DNA of 64,000 nt from Rs1 sp036960485 (GTDB lineage: Bacteria; Pseudomonadota; Gammaproteobacteria; Pseudomonadales; Balneatricaceae). The notes under the pieces are model-generated. The model saw only the letters and a program-made list of their open reading frames with translations. It was not told the origin of the DNA and ran no database searches. This document shows positions 7,397-16,564 of this stretch, piece by piece; within the stretch, counting starts at the first letter, position 1, and every line of letters starts with the position of its first letter. The DNA lies in assembly GCA_036960485.1 (NCBI GenBank), contig JBALXS010000006.1:32779-96778 (forward strand). Reading direction: 5' to 3'. Position numbers and translations under genes: made by a program.

Positions 7397-9535
7397 TTAA
7401 ATGGATGCACTGTGCTTACGCTTACTGTGCATGAATAACCCAATAAACAGGACCACGCACAGTAATTTGAGCCACAACATTGGATGTGGCCATAACAAGC
7501 CTAACATCAACAACCCCGACGCGAGGCGCAGTAATAAATTGAGCGGCCCTTCCAAATAGCCTTCCATCAATCCGACAAAAGCATACAGCCCAAACATCGA
7601 GAAGAAAAAGACTGAGAGAACTTCTATGGTGGTGCCGCCAATGAAATTGGTATAGGCGAAAATCAATGGCACGATATACAAGCCCTTAGCAACTTTCCAA
7701 GCGCTAAGCCCGGTTGCCATAGGGGGTGTTTTAGCAATAGCGGCAGCGGCAAAAGCCGTTAAACACACAGGTGGCGTGACATTAGAGTCTTGCGATAACC
7801 AAAAAATGATCATGTGAGCTGATAGCAGCACCATGGTCAGTACTTGTGGATCAAGCGATTGCTCTAAAAGCTGGCCTTTAAAGTCCGCAGGCACTAAATC
7901 AAGCAACCCTTGAGCATCAATTAGTGACATTGGGGCGCTCAAAAGCGGTATTTTCGAAGGGTCTATTAAGAGGAAAATAGTGCGCGCCGCTTCAGGTAGC
8001 CCACCGGCGACCATTAAATCGAGTAACTTCATCTCGGCAATTAAATTATATAGTGCAGGGGCCGAAAGTGTGGCTAATACGATATACGCAGCTGTGACAG
8101 GCAAGCCCATTCCGAGGATTAATGAAGCGAACGCGATTAGCACTAAGGTAATTAATAAACTGCCAGCGGCCCAATCAGTCACCATCAAAGAGAAGGTATT
8201 GCCAATGCCTGTCATAGCAACCACGTTGACTACTAAACCTATTGCGATCAGCAAAATGGCGGTACTAGCCATATTTTTACTGCCCTGCGCTAGAGCATCT
8301 AGAATCTCTGTAATGCCCATAGGTGTTTTAGATAACCAAGAAGAGACAATCACTGCAATAATGGCAATACCGGCGGCATAAGTGGGCGTGAAGCCGTAAA
8401 TCAGCAAGCTAACCAGCACCGCCAATGGCAGTATAAAATGCCAACCTTCTTTGAATACTTGCCCTATTGGGCGCGCGTCAACTTCCACTGCTGTCGCGTG
8501 GCTACGTTGTGCTTCAACACGCACATAAAAACCGACTGATAAGAAATAAAGCAGCGCAGGCAGTGCAGCAATGGAAATAATTTGCACATAAGAAATCTGT
8601 GTATATGAAGCCATAATAAAAGCACCGGCTCCCATTACGGGTGGCATTAGCTGGCCTCCAGTGGATGCTGCGGCTTCAACTGCGGCGGCAAATTTTGCGG
8701 GGAATCCGGCCTTGCGCATTAAGGGTATAGTGATCACGCCAGTTGAAACCGTGTTGGCCACAGAAGAGCCTGAAACAGAGCCCATTAAACCTGAGCCTAT
8801 CACAGCGACAAAGCCTGGCCCACCGACGAAACGCCCTGCTGCACAGCGTGATAATTCGATAATAAATTCGCCAGCACCTGATTTAACTAGAAAGGCACCA
8901 AACAAAATAAACATGAACACAAAAGTCCATGAAATACGTGCAATCGCCCCAAACATACCCTCGCCAGAGAAATAAGAGCGGAACATGACAGTCTCTAAGC
9001 TGAGACCTGCAAAACCAAACATACCATCGATATAAGGGCCCCACCAAAACACATAAGTGAGTGCCGTGACTATCATGCAGGGAATAAACCAGCCCGTGGT
9101 GCGCCTAACTAATTCAAGCACGATAATGATGGCTAAAAAAGAGAAGACCCAGTCACTGTTATTGAATTTTACACCGCGTGCATAGAGTGCATCTTCTGCA
9201 CTAATCAAATACCAAGCGCAAGCAATCGCTGTTATGCCCAATACGATATCGAGTAACAGTAGAAATTTACTTTGGGCAAGTTTTCCTTTAGCCGCTGGGT
9301 ACATTAATGCACAGATAAGGGCAAAACCGCCAAAGTGAATAGCCGAAACATACAGCTCTGACCATGTACCTAGAGTGTTGAAATAAATATGTGCTAGTGC
9401 GAACACAACACCCAGCCAATAGACAAGCTTACCGGCGGCACTGTGATCTCCACGCTGGGTTAACTGCATTTCTTTGAGCGCGGCATCAAGTTCTGAATCT
9501 GGCGCTTGGGAGGATGGTCTCGTTTGAGTAGACAT
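7397..9535 (-). CDS. TRAP transporter fused permease (4TM/12TM, TAXI-associated)
   Basis: A 712-residue, highly hydrophobic protein in which the small DctQ-like and large DctM-like TRAP subunits are fused, the form that works with TAXI binding proteins. The DctM signatures are visible: SGSSVANTVSTGVITIPLM (about 260) and LGMGLPVTAAYIVLATL (about 485). I start at ATG 9535 (MSTQTRPSS), with AAGG eight bases upstream; an in-frame start at 9571 adds 12 unsupported residues. It lies 114 bases downstream of the binding-protein gene, with a stable hairpin in between. TRAP carriers import organic acids and related solutes driven by sodium or proton gradients. Confidence 0.92.
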   Translation of the reverse strand: MSTQTRPSSQAPDSELDAALKEMQLTQRGDHSAAGKLVYWLGVVFALAHIYFNTLGTWSELYVSAIHFGGFALICALMYPAAKGKLAQSKFLLLLDIVLGITAIACAWYLISAEDALYARGVKFNNSDWVFSFLAIIIVLELVRRTTGWFIPCMIVTALTYVFWWGPYIDGMFGFAGLSLETVMFRSYFSGEGMFGAIARISWTFVFMFILFGAFLVKSGAGEFIIELSRCAAGRFVGGPGFVAVIGSGLMGSVSGSSVANTVSTGVITIPLMRKAGFPAKFAAAVEAAASTGGQLMPPVMGAGAFIMASYTQISYVQIISIAALPALLYFLSVGFYVRVEAQRSHATAVEVDARPIGQVFKEGWHFILPLAVLVSLLIYGFTPTYAAGIAIIAVIVSSWLSKTPMGITEILDALAQGSKNMASTAILLIAIGLVVNVVAMTGIGNTFSLMVTDWAAGSLLITLVLIAFASLILGMGLPVTAAYIVLATLSAPALYNLIAEMKLLDLMVAGGLPEAARTIFLLIDPSKIPLLSAPMSLIDAQGLLDLVPADFKGQLLEQSLDPQVLTMVLLSAHMIIFWLSQDSNVTPPVCLTAFAAAAIAKTPPMATGLSAWKVAKGLYIVPLIFAYTNFIGGTTIEVLSVFFFSMFGLYAFVGLMEGYLEGPLNLLLRLASGLLMLGLLWPHPMLWLKLLCVVLFIGLFMHSKRKHSASI

Positions 9536-9589
9536 AGAAATACCTTGTTTGTATCTAGCAGATACCGCCAATACAGGTCTTGCAAAGAC

Positions 9590-9615
9590 AACAGCGGCAC
9601 TTGCGCGCCGCTGTT
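9590..9615 (-). promoter_or_regulatory. Intercistronic hairpin between binding protein and permease genes
   Basis: A perfect nine-base stem (AACAGCGGC at 9590-9598, GCCGCTGTT at 9607-9615) with an eight-base loop follows the binding-protein stop by 35 bases. There is no T run after it on the coding (minus) strand, so it is more likely a 3' stabiliser that keeps binding-protein mRNA in excess over permease mRNA than a full terminator. Such hairpins are common after solute-binding protein genes. Confidence 0.5.
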
Positions 9616-9649
9616 ATTAACTAGATAGAAAGATAAAAGAGAAGGGAAA

Positions 9650-10675
9650 TTACTTCGCGATTAAGTGCGCAGGAATGTTAATACCCACTTCTTGGTAGTA
9701 ACGTGCAGCACCTGGGTGCAGTGGTACAGGAAGACCCGCAATTGCCTTATCGATAGCCATTGCTTTAGTGGCCTTGTGAATGCCGTTTAAGAACGCTAAG
9801 TTTTCGTAGATAGTTTTAGTGAGTAAATAAACATCTTCTTCTGCCACATCATCGCGCACAGCCAGAAAGTTAGGCTGGGCAATTGTCGTAACGGCTTTAC
9901 TCTGGCCTGGGTAAGTGTTTGCGGCAATAGTAAAAGGCGTCCATAATTTATAGCCACCATTGGCTTTTTCCATCTGCTGCGCTGAGAAGTTTAAAATGCT
10001 GATGTCAGATCCCATAGAAGCGAAAGCTCTGGTCACTGCTGACGTTGGTACACCTGATGGAATGTTCATACCATCTACCGTACCGTTTTGCAGCGCATCA
10101 GCTGAAGGGCCATAACCCATGTATGCTAAATTCATGTTATCAGCAGGCATTGCGAGATTACTTAACAGCGTGCGACCTGATCCTTCTGTACCAGAGTTTT
10201 TCTTACCGATGGAGAATTTTTTACCTTCGAGGCTCGCAATATCAGCAATGGTGCCGCTTTTCGCGTACTTGCTCTTGATCACAAATTGCTCAACGTTTTG
10301 CCACAACATAGATACGGAACGCAAATGCTGTTGTGGACCCGCATCTTTAAGCTTACCTTCACCTGCCCAAGCCCATGCCCCGTAAAGGCCTTGAAGTATC
10401 GCAAACTGTGCTTCGTTCTCACGTAGCAATTTAACGTTTTCACCAGAACCTGCAGAGTTAATCGCTGACATCGATATTTTGTGTTTTGGCTCAAGTTTGA
10501 TTTTAGCCAATGTTGCCAGTGCTACACCGACAGGGTAGTAAGTACCACCAGTAGAAGCGGTTGTTAGAATGTATGAACGCTTTTCAGCGCCCTGAGCTAA
10601 GCCTGCACCACCAATAGCAACAGTTGCGGCAATGGCGAAAGAAAGTGTTTTGATTTTATTTGAAGTGGCAAACAT
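9650..10675 (-). CDS. TAXI-family TRAP solute-binding protein
   Basis: A 341-residue periplasmic protein. An N-terminal signal peptide (positive start, hydrophobic FAIAATVAIGGAGLA, cleavage near AQGAEK at about 30) precedes the TAXI domain, which opens with TTASTGGTYYPVG and continues with SAGSGENVKLL and AQFAILQG, all family signatures. It delivers a solute, often glutamate, alpha-ketoglutarate or another dicarboxylate in the few studied cases, to the fused permease encoded next. AAGGAAAA lies just upstream of the ATG. A sigma-54-type promoter sits about 55 bases upstream, and the linked DctB/DctD genes are the likely regulators. Confidence 0.93.
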   Translation of the reverse strand: MFATSNKIKTLSFAIAATVAIGGAGLAQGAEKRSYILTTASTGGTYYPVGVALATLAKIKLEPKHKISMSAINSAGSGENVKLLRENEAQFAILQGLYGAWAWAGEGKLKDAGPQQHLRSVSMLWQNVEQFVIKSKYAKSGTIADIASLEGKKFSIGKKNSGTEGSGRTLLSNLAMPADNMNLAYMGYGPSADALQNGTVDGMNIPSGVPTSAVTRAFASMGSDISILNFSAQQMEKANGGYKLWTPFTIAANTYPGQSKAVTTIAQPNFLAVRDDVAEEDVYLLTKTIYENLAFLNGIHKATKAMAIDKAIAGLPVPLHPGAARYYQEVGINIPAHLIAK

Positions 10676-10728
10676 GTAATTTTCCTTTTTTGATTATTAT
10701 ATTCACTGATATCACTTAGATCAGTGTT

Positions 10729-10745
10729 AGCATGATGGATGCCAA
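10729..10745 (-). promoter_or_regulatory. Sigma-54 promoter of the TAXI-TRAP operon
   Basis: On the minus strand the sequence TGGCATCCATCATGCT has GG and GC exactly ten bases apart (10743/10742 and 10731/10730), matching the RpoN consensus TGGCAC-N5-TTGCA well. It would start transcription near 10718, about 43 bases before the binding-protein ATG. The neighbouring DctD-type activator carries the GAFTGA loop needed to open such promoters. Confidence 0.75.
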
Positions 10746-10804
10746 AAATTATAAGCCATTAATAATTAACAATAAAAATTAAAAAAGTAAGGTTAAAAGT
10801 GAAA

Positions 10805-10870
10805 TAATGAGCCAAATTATGCCTATTCTGAGCAGTAATGAGCCATTTATTGCTTATGCGATAAATGGCT
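10805..10870. promoter_or_regulatory. Repeats upstream of the sigma-54 promoter (candidate enhancer)
   Basis: TAATGAGCCA occurs twice (10805-10814 and 10836-10845), 31 bases apart, which is close to three helical turns. The second copy begins an inverted repeat AGCCATTTAT (10841-10850) / ATAAATGGCT (10861-10870). The cluster lies 60-130 bases upstream of the sigma-54 promoter, the usual place for DctD/NtrC enhancer sites. The inverted repeat also lies just after the dctD stop, so a role as a 3' hairpin of that gene is an alternative; it has no T run. Confidence 0.45.
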
Positions 10871-10904
10871 ATCTTATGGCTAGCGACACAGCACTATTAA
10901 GGAA

Positions 10905-12296
10905 TTAGCTGTCGAGATAATCTGCACGGTTAATACCGTAACGAATCATCTTTTGATTGATAGTACGCCGTGGTAAATCTAGCTCTAACATCACCTGCTT
11001 AATGCTGCCACTGTGCCGTGTGAGTGCATTCTTCAGCAGTTGAGATTCAAAGCTTGCCACTTGTTCGGCCAGTGGTTGGTTATGCTCTAAAGAGCTGTTA
11101 TCTGCTACTGAACCATGGTTTTCTTGTCCAGCCATTGATGCAGGTTGGTGCTGTAACATATCGGCAATATTTTGCTCATTGTCTAAGGCGAAGCGCACCG
11201 CCACATTTTTCAACTCACGCACATTACCGGGCCAATCGTATTGTAACAGCGCACTGATATCGCCTGCGCGTAATGCTCTGGGCGTTAAGTTATTATCGCT
11301 GGCGGCGATACGTAAATAGTGATCAAACAACAGCGGAGTATCTTCAACTCTTTGGCGTAAAGGTGGAAGATGTAATTCAGAAACATTGAGGCGATAGTAT
11401 AAATCTTGGCGAAAACTGCTGTGATCACGCAGTGCTTCTTTTGAAGCTGCCACCACGCGCAGCTTGACCTGTTGTTGCTTATTTGAACCTAGCCGTTCGA
11501 TCAAGCCGTCCTGCAATGCGCGCAAAATTTTAACTTGCACGAAAGCGGGCATTGTTTCAATTTCATCTAACAGTAAAGTGCCACCGTCAGCGTGCTCAAA
11601 TTTACCTATGCGCCGCGATTTAGCCCCTGTAAATGCGCCTGCTTCATGGCCGAATAATTCACTCTCAATCAGTGATTCAGGAATAGCGCTACAGTTTATG
11701 GGTACAAAGTTTTTTTTCTGGCGCGAGCTGAAATCGTGTAAACACTGGGCGACTAGTTCTTTGCCCGTGCCTGTTTCTCCGTAAATAACCACACTGGTAT
11801 CCAGTGCTGCTAAGCGCATTACTTGCTTGCGTAAATGCTGCATCGGCGCTGAAATACCAATTAAAGTGGCTTCTATTCCCTGTAACGATGCCAAGTGATT
11901 GTGTAGTTTATTGTTTTCTTGTAACAGTAAATGCTTATCGCAAGCGCGGCGCACCCTTTCACTTAAGCGCTCCGGTAAATAAGGCTTTTCCATAAAATCA
12001 TAAGCACCTAGTTTCATCGCTTGGGTGGCCATATCGACATCACCGTGGCCCGTGAGGAGGATGACAGGGACATTGGGAAAGCGCTGATGTATCTGCTGCA
12101 TAAGCTCAAGGCCATTGAGCTGAGGCATTAATACATCGCTGACCACCGCGCCAAAAAAATCAGCATCTAATGCAGCTAGTGCCTGTCGTGAGTCGCTAAA
12201 GCTGCGCACTTCAAAACCGCAGATAGTGAGCCACTGCGCAGTTGATTCAAGCACTGAACGCTCATCATCAACTAATATAACTTGTAATTTATTCAC
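10905..12296 (-). CDS. DctD-type sigma-54-dependent response regulator
   Basis: A 463-residue NtrC-family activator. Receiver domain about 5-120 (phospho-acceptor Asp in VVSDVLMPQLNG, about 54), AAA+ domain about 145-365 with Walker A GETGTGKEL, the sigma-54 contact loop GAFTGAKSRR, and Walker B GGTLLLDEIE, then a Fis-type helix-turn-helix at the C-terminus (HSGSIKQVMLELDLPRRTINQK). It overlaps the start side of its kinase gene by eight bases, so the pair is translationally coupled. The sigma-54 promoter of the TAXI-TRAP operon lies 160 bases past its stop, in the same direction, making that operon the evident target. Confidence 0.93.
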   Translation of the reverse strand: MNKLQVILVDDERSVLESTAQWLTICGFEVRSFSDSRQALAALDADFFGAVVSDVLMPQLNGLELMQQIHQRFPNVPVILLTGHGDVDMATQAMKLGAYDFMEKPYLPERLSERVRRACDKHLLLQENNKLHNHLASLQGIEATLIGISAPMQHLRKQVMRLAALDTSVVIYGETGTGKELVAQCLHDFSSRQKKNFVPINCSAIPESLIESELFGHEAGAFTGAKSRRIGKFEHADGGTLLLDEIETMPAFVQVKILRALQDGLIERLGSNKQQQVKLRVVAASKEALRDHSSFRQDLYYRLNVSELHLPPLRQRVEDTPLLFDHYLRIAASDNNLTPRALRAGDISALLQYDWPGNVRELKNVAVRFALDNEQNIADMLQHQPASMAGQENHGSVADNSSLEHNQPLAEQVASFESQLLKNALTRHSGSIKQVMLELDLPRRTINQKMIRYGINRADYLDS

Positions 12297-14415
12297 TTGT
12301 GCTCTTCTCTAAGTGGAGAGGTTCTTTAGCTAACTGTTTATCTATTAATGGTAAGCTAAAGGTAAAGGCTAAGCCTGTCGAGGTATTTTTAGCGCTGATA
12401 TCACCCTGAAAATCATCGAGAATGTTTTTGATAATAGAAAGCCCTAAACCCAGCCCCATACCAATATCTTTAGTGGTAAAAAATGGCTCAAATATTTGGC
12501 TTAAGTGTTGCTCATTAATACCTCCACCAGTATCACTGAGCTGACAAATAACTCTATGTTCGACAATAGAATATTGCAATTTGATTACTTTAGTATGAGT
12601 TTGTGCCATAGCATCCATTGAATTGCGCAGTAAATTAAACAGCACTTGCTCTAACCCTGTTCGATCAGCCAGCACTATCGCACTGTCACACTGGGTACTG
12701 TATTCACAGTGAATTTGCTGTTGTGCGAATTCAGGTGCTAATAGCGCAAGTACATCGCGGGTGACGCAAATAAGATCAACAGCGTGGCCTCTATTAGGTT
12801 TAGCGTAGGAGAATGTTTTTAACTGGCGGGTAATAACCACCATGTTGTCGACTAAGTGATTAAGCGAATCAAGTTGCTGCTCAATTAATGCCGGGTTGTC
12901 TTTAACGCGCGCTAAAATTGCCAAATAGTTACGCAGTGCAGTAAGTGGTTGATTAATCTCGTGAACAATAGCCGTAGACATACGGCCCAGCACCGCCATT
13001 TTTTCAACTTTAAGCAGTTCTGCCTGAGCGCTTTCTAGTGCTCTGGTACGCCTGATAACCTTATCTTCCAAAGATTCATTAGCCTCTTTAAGGCTGCGCT
13101 CCAGCTGTTTACGCTTGGTGATATCAACCAATGTCACCAGGTATTCAATAACGGCGGTACTGCGCATTAGTTTGATACTAAACATGACAGGGAAAAGAGA
13201 ACCATCAGCGCGCTTCGCAACTACTTCATAACCGGTAAGCGGGCTAAAATTACCTTGTTTTAAATTTTCAAGCGTTCTATCAAGAGAGACAAAATTCGAT
13301 AAATTATCAAATAGGATTCCTAGGGGCTGATTGACAACATTACTCAGTGAAATACCAAATTGCTGCATCACTAGTGGGTTGATAAAGGTTATATGTGCGT
13401 GCTTATCTAACGTAATCAAACCTGATTGTGCAGTATTGATGATATGGCGTGCACGCGCTTCACTTTCTAACTGAGCCGCTATCACTTGTCGTTGGGAGAG
13501 CTTTTTAGCGCGCCATTCTCGTAAATACATCAGCATTAACGCTAAAATAAGGGTACTAGAAAATACTGCGGCACTGCTCCAAAAAGGCTTTGATTTAACA
13601 TTGAGCGGGATTAACACACCGATGTTCCATTGGGTGTCATCTAACAATACTTGTTGAACTAAATAGTCAGTGGTGTTCTTTCGCAATACATTAATGGTGG
13701 TGCCGTCGAGTAAGGTTTCTGTATTTGAAGTATCGAAAACATTAAAAGTATTGCTAATTATTTGATCACTAGGGGAGATACTTAACGCTTTTGTTGCATA
13801 TATCAGCGCGTTTTGGCGATCACTTAAATAAAAAGCTTCTCGTGTGGTTAGCTCTTCTAGCGTTTTCGCGATATCAATGCGAATAACCGCAACCCCGATT
13901 AAGCGTTGCAAGTGATAAATAGGGGCAGAAAAATAAAACCAAGCCACGCGGTGTTCATCAAACCATACACCACTGCCTTGTTCGCCTTTTATGGCTTGCT
14001 GAAAAAAAGCGCTCTGATTATAGTTGGTGTTTAAAGAGTTAGGTTGTGCACGCCAATTACTATAAGCGGCAACGTCTGCTTTGCTGTCTAAAACTAATAA
14101 AGAAGCAGAGCCAACAATTAAATTGGTTTGTTCTAAATAACGGCGCACTCGATAGAGGTTTTTTAAGTTAGAGTCATTCAGTAAAGCTTGAACATCCAAT
14201 TGCTGAGAGACAATGTAAGGTAGTGCGTGGAATTTATTTAAGGCTGAGCGCACTGCAGAAATAGTGTTTAACAGCTGGGAACTACTATATGTCTGAGTAT
14301 TGGTAAGCTCCCAGTCACGCACGTAAAAATAGCTAAGCCAACTCAAACTTAAGCTGGTAATCATAAAAATACTGATAATATAGCGCCGTTTTATAAACAT
14401 TACAGGCATACTCAA
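12289..14415 (-). CDS. DctB-type sensor histidine kinase with PAS domain
   Basis: A 708-residue membrane kinase. Membrane helices at about 13-31 and 283-302 enclose a periplasmic Cache-type sensor of about 250 residues. A PAS domain follows (about 320-435: ARHIINTAQSGLITLDKHAHITFIN), then a coiled linker, a HisKA box with the His in STAIVHEINQPLTALR (about 487), and a HATPase domain ending in MGLGLGLSIIKNIL and STGLAFTFSLPL. HEINQPL is typical of DctB-like partners of sigma-54 activators. It is the promoter-proximal gene of the kinase/regulator operon and is divergent from the unknown gene at 14820. It presumably senses the solute brought in by the TRAP system. Confidence 0.92.
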   Translation of the reverse strand: MSMPVMFIKRRYIISIFMITSLSLSWLSYFYVRDWELTNTQTYSSSQLLNTISAVRSALNKFHALPYIVSQQLDVQALLNDSNLKNLYRVRRYLEQTNLIVGSASLLVLDSKADVAAYSNWRAQPNSLNTNYNQSAFFQQAIKGEQGSGVWFDEHRVAWFYFSAPIYHLQRLIGVAVIRIDIAKTLEELTTREAFYLSDRQNALIYATKALSISPSDQIISNTFNVFDTSNTETLLDGTTINVLRKNTTDYLVQQVLLDDTQWNIGVLIPLNVKSKPFWSSAAVFSSTLILALMLMYLREWRAKKLSQRQVIAAQLESEARARHIINTAQSGLITLDKHAHITFINPLVMQQFGISLSNVVNQPLGILFDNLSNFVSLDRTLENLKQGNFSPLTGYEVVAKRADGSLFPVMFSIKLMRSTAVIEYLVTLVDITKRKQLERSLKEANESLEDKVIRRTRALESAQAELLKVEKMAVLGRMSTAIVHEINQPLTALRNYLAILARVKDNPALIEQQLDSLNHLVDNMVVITRQLKTFSYAKPNRGHAVDLICVTRDVLALLAPEFAQQQIHCEYSTQCDSAIVLADRTGLEQVLFNLLRNSMDAMAQTHTKVIKLQYSIVEHRVICQLSDTGGGINEQHLSQIFEPFFTTKDIGMGLGLGLSIIKNILDDFQGDISAKNTSTGLAFTFSLPLIDKQLAKEPLHLEKSTSE

Positions 14416-14819
14416 TGATAAATGCGCTTAATATACTGCAATTGTGTGTGGATGTGAAAAATCATGACAAACAAGCATTTAATATGACTGAAGATCGCTG
14501 ATAGACCAATTGAGAGTTTAGGGGCAATTACGCGTACTATAATGCTTATTGGGTGAAAAATAACTTAGCTGTTGAATAGGAAATATTAATAAAAACACAG
14601 TCTTGATTAGTTTTTCTTATCAGTTGATAGAGCTTTTTGGTTTGTGCAGTGCAATTATTTTATTGATAATCTCCATATAAATAATATGGGTTTAGCTGGG
14701 CTAATGCGCTTAACTAAATTGAATTTGGTCAATATAGGTTGTGCCTTTTGCATGTGATAATTGTGCAAAAGCTTCAGGCTAAAATAATAATGAGCTGTGC
14801 AATGCCAAAGGATAATGAA
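14416..14819. other. Divergent intergenic region, dctB-type kinase / unknown gene
   Basis: About 400 AT-rich bases that must hold promoters for both directions. A GG-N10-GC arrangement at 14639-14652 on the plus strand has a poor -24 element (TGGTTT) and a fair -12 (GTGCA); I consider it too weak to call. No terminator or RNA gene is visible. Confidence 0.5.
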
Positions 14820-16562
14820 ATGACACTCCCCGCTGCAATATCAAGCGCGCTTCGAGGCGATGCAGCGCTACCTTTACGTTCAATACAACAAGTGATGGAT
14901 ATTGAACGATTAGGTGCTATGCATCAAAGCAGATTGAGCTTTATGCGCACCTTGGTGCGCCGAATTATGCGTGAGCGATGGCAAATAAGTATTGATCAGC
15001 TCAATTTGGACGTTAATGGTTATGGCACCGTTATTTATAAGATTAAAACGGCTAATCGCATATACAGTTTCGTCGTATTTTCAAATTATTTAGCTCCCGA
15101 AGATAGAAATGATCGAGTGATCGCCAGCCAATGGGATTTAACCATGGCGCTGGTGGATGGCGAGATAGATGAGCAATACTTAACACAGCTTCGCAATAAT
15201 GTGCCCAAACAAGAAGCGGGCAGAGTTGACTCTAGAGTTTTTGTTTTATCAAGGGCAAATCGCAGTGCGCGTAACTTTGACTATATAGTGAATGCGCTAG
15301 CCAGCGGCGAGCAGCCATCTATTGATAAAATAGCGCAAGTTGGTTATCTGTATCGAACCACAGCCGTTTATGGCAGCGGGAAATTAGGTATGGCTGATTG
15401 GGAAAAAGTGAGTACGCATTTTGCTGACTTTAATAGGCCATTTTCAGCCGAAATGTTTGTGTGTTTAATGTTGCGCAATTTTAGTTTATTACAAGTTGAG
15501 CATATAGCGAAAAATAAAGCGCCTGGCAGTTATCAGCCAATGCACGTAGCAATAAAGCGCTTTATCGGTATTGGTAATTCAACCGGTTTAGGTATGGCCC
15601 CCTATTTGATTAATCACCCACTATTGATTAATCGCTGGGTAGAAATGCGTGAATTAGCCCTAGCGAGAATTCGAGTGTTAGGCGGACAAAGCACTACAAT
15701 TAAGCACAAAATGCAGCTGTTGATAGAACGCGCCATTGAATACACCGCACAAACCGTTACTGAAGATGCGCAGCAAACTGACAATAACCACAAAATGTTG
15801 TTAGATTTGCAGCTTTTAAGCGCATTTGTTGATAAAGATTTTACCGGTTGGAATGAGGTGATCAGCTGGACTGAAGAGCATTGCTCTTTGCAAGGTCAAG
15901 AAATGTTGGTCTCTATTTTATTAGAACTGTATCCAGAACATGTTGAGGACCTAGAAGACTTTTTAGTCGTTAACGACACTTTAGATATTGAGCCGCTAAT
16001 GTCGCTAACACAGTTACAGCAAGTGATAGAAGCGCGCTATGATTGGGCATTAAAGTATGACTTTAGCCAACCTGACACTTTGGCTAATTTTTGGTATAGA
16101 TCAGAAGAAAAAATGGAACCGCGCTTAGGAAAAACTAATCATGAGCCTGGTGCTGAACGACAAATGCCGCTAGGCATCGCCTATGAAGTGCGCAAATGCT
16201 ATGACCTAATTAAAGCTTATCGAGCAGATTTTGATGAAAACCAACGCTGTGCTCATTTTGTACAAGCGTATCCGCATTTACGGGGAATTGTTAGGCGTAT
16301 CCAAGGTATGAATAACGGTTTATACGGCGACATACAAGTCAATTTATTGGATAAAGATGTACTACCAATGCACTTGCTACGCTGTAAATTAGCCTTTTTC
16401 GGAGTTGGGAAATTTGATCCAAAATCTAAGCTTTGGGTGAGGAATACCATGTTTCAAGGTGCACCTTTACTAGAGGAAATAGGCCAACCTTTTAGCGATG
16501 ATTGGTTCCTACCGCTAGCGCCAAATCTAGAAATACCCTCTACTGTAAAGAAGGAGCTGTAA
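14820..16562 (+). CDS. Conserved protein of unknown function, first gene of DUF3726-linked pair
   Basis: A 580-residue soluble protein with no signal peptide or membrane helix. I do not recognise a named domain. It begins MTLPAAISSALRGDAALPLRSIQQ, is rich in Arg/Leu helices and has a polar C-terminus with several acidic and aromatic patches. I choose ATG 14820 because AAAGGA lies seven bases upstream; in-frame starts at 14739 (TTG), 14790 and 14802 lack a good site. The next gene begins two bases after the stop, so the two are translationally coupled. It is divergent from the TRAP-linked DctB/DctD operon, which suggests, without proof, a role in the same catabolic programme. Confidence 0.75.
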   Translation: MTLPAAISSALRGDAALPLRSIQQVMDIERLGAMHQSRLSFMRTLVRRIMRERWQISIDQLNLDVNGYGTVIYKIKTANRIYSFVVFSNYLAPEDRNDRVIASQWDLTMALVDGEIDEQYLTQLRNNVPKQEAGRVDSRVFVLSRANRSARNFDYIVNALASGEQPSIDKIAQVGYLYRTTAVYGSGKLGMADWEKVSTHFADFNRPFSAEMFVCLMLRNFSLLQVEHIAKNKAPGSYQPMHVAIKRFIGIGNSTGLGMAPYLINHPLLINRWVEMRELALARIRVLGGQSTTIKHKMQLLIERAIEYTAQTVTEDAQQTDNNHKMLLDLQLLSAFVDKDFTGWNEVISWTEEHCSLQGQEMLVSILLELYPEHVEDLEDFLVVNDTLDIEPLMSLTQLQQVIEARYDWALKYDFSQPDTLANFWYRSEEKMEPRLGKTNHEPGAERQMPLGIAYEVRKCYDLIKAYRADFDENQRCAHFVQAYPHLRGIVRRIQGMNNGLYGDIQVNLLDKDVLPMHLLRCKLAFFGVGKFDPKSKLWVRNTMFQGAPLLEEIGQPFSDDWFLPLAPNLEIPSTVKKEL

Positions 16563-16564
16563 TC

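Noticed and set aside
14638..14653. Possible sigma-54 promoter (GG-N10-GC) upstream of the unknown gene at 14820
   Set aside because: Spacing is right, but the -24 element is TGGTTT and the distance to the start is about 170 bases; chance matches of GG-N10-GC are common.
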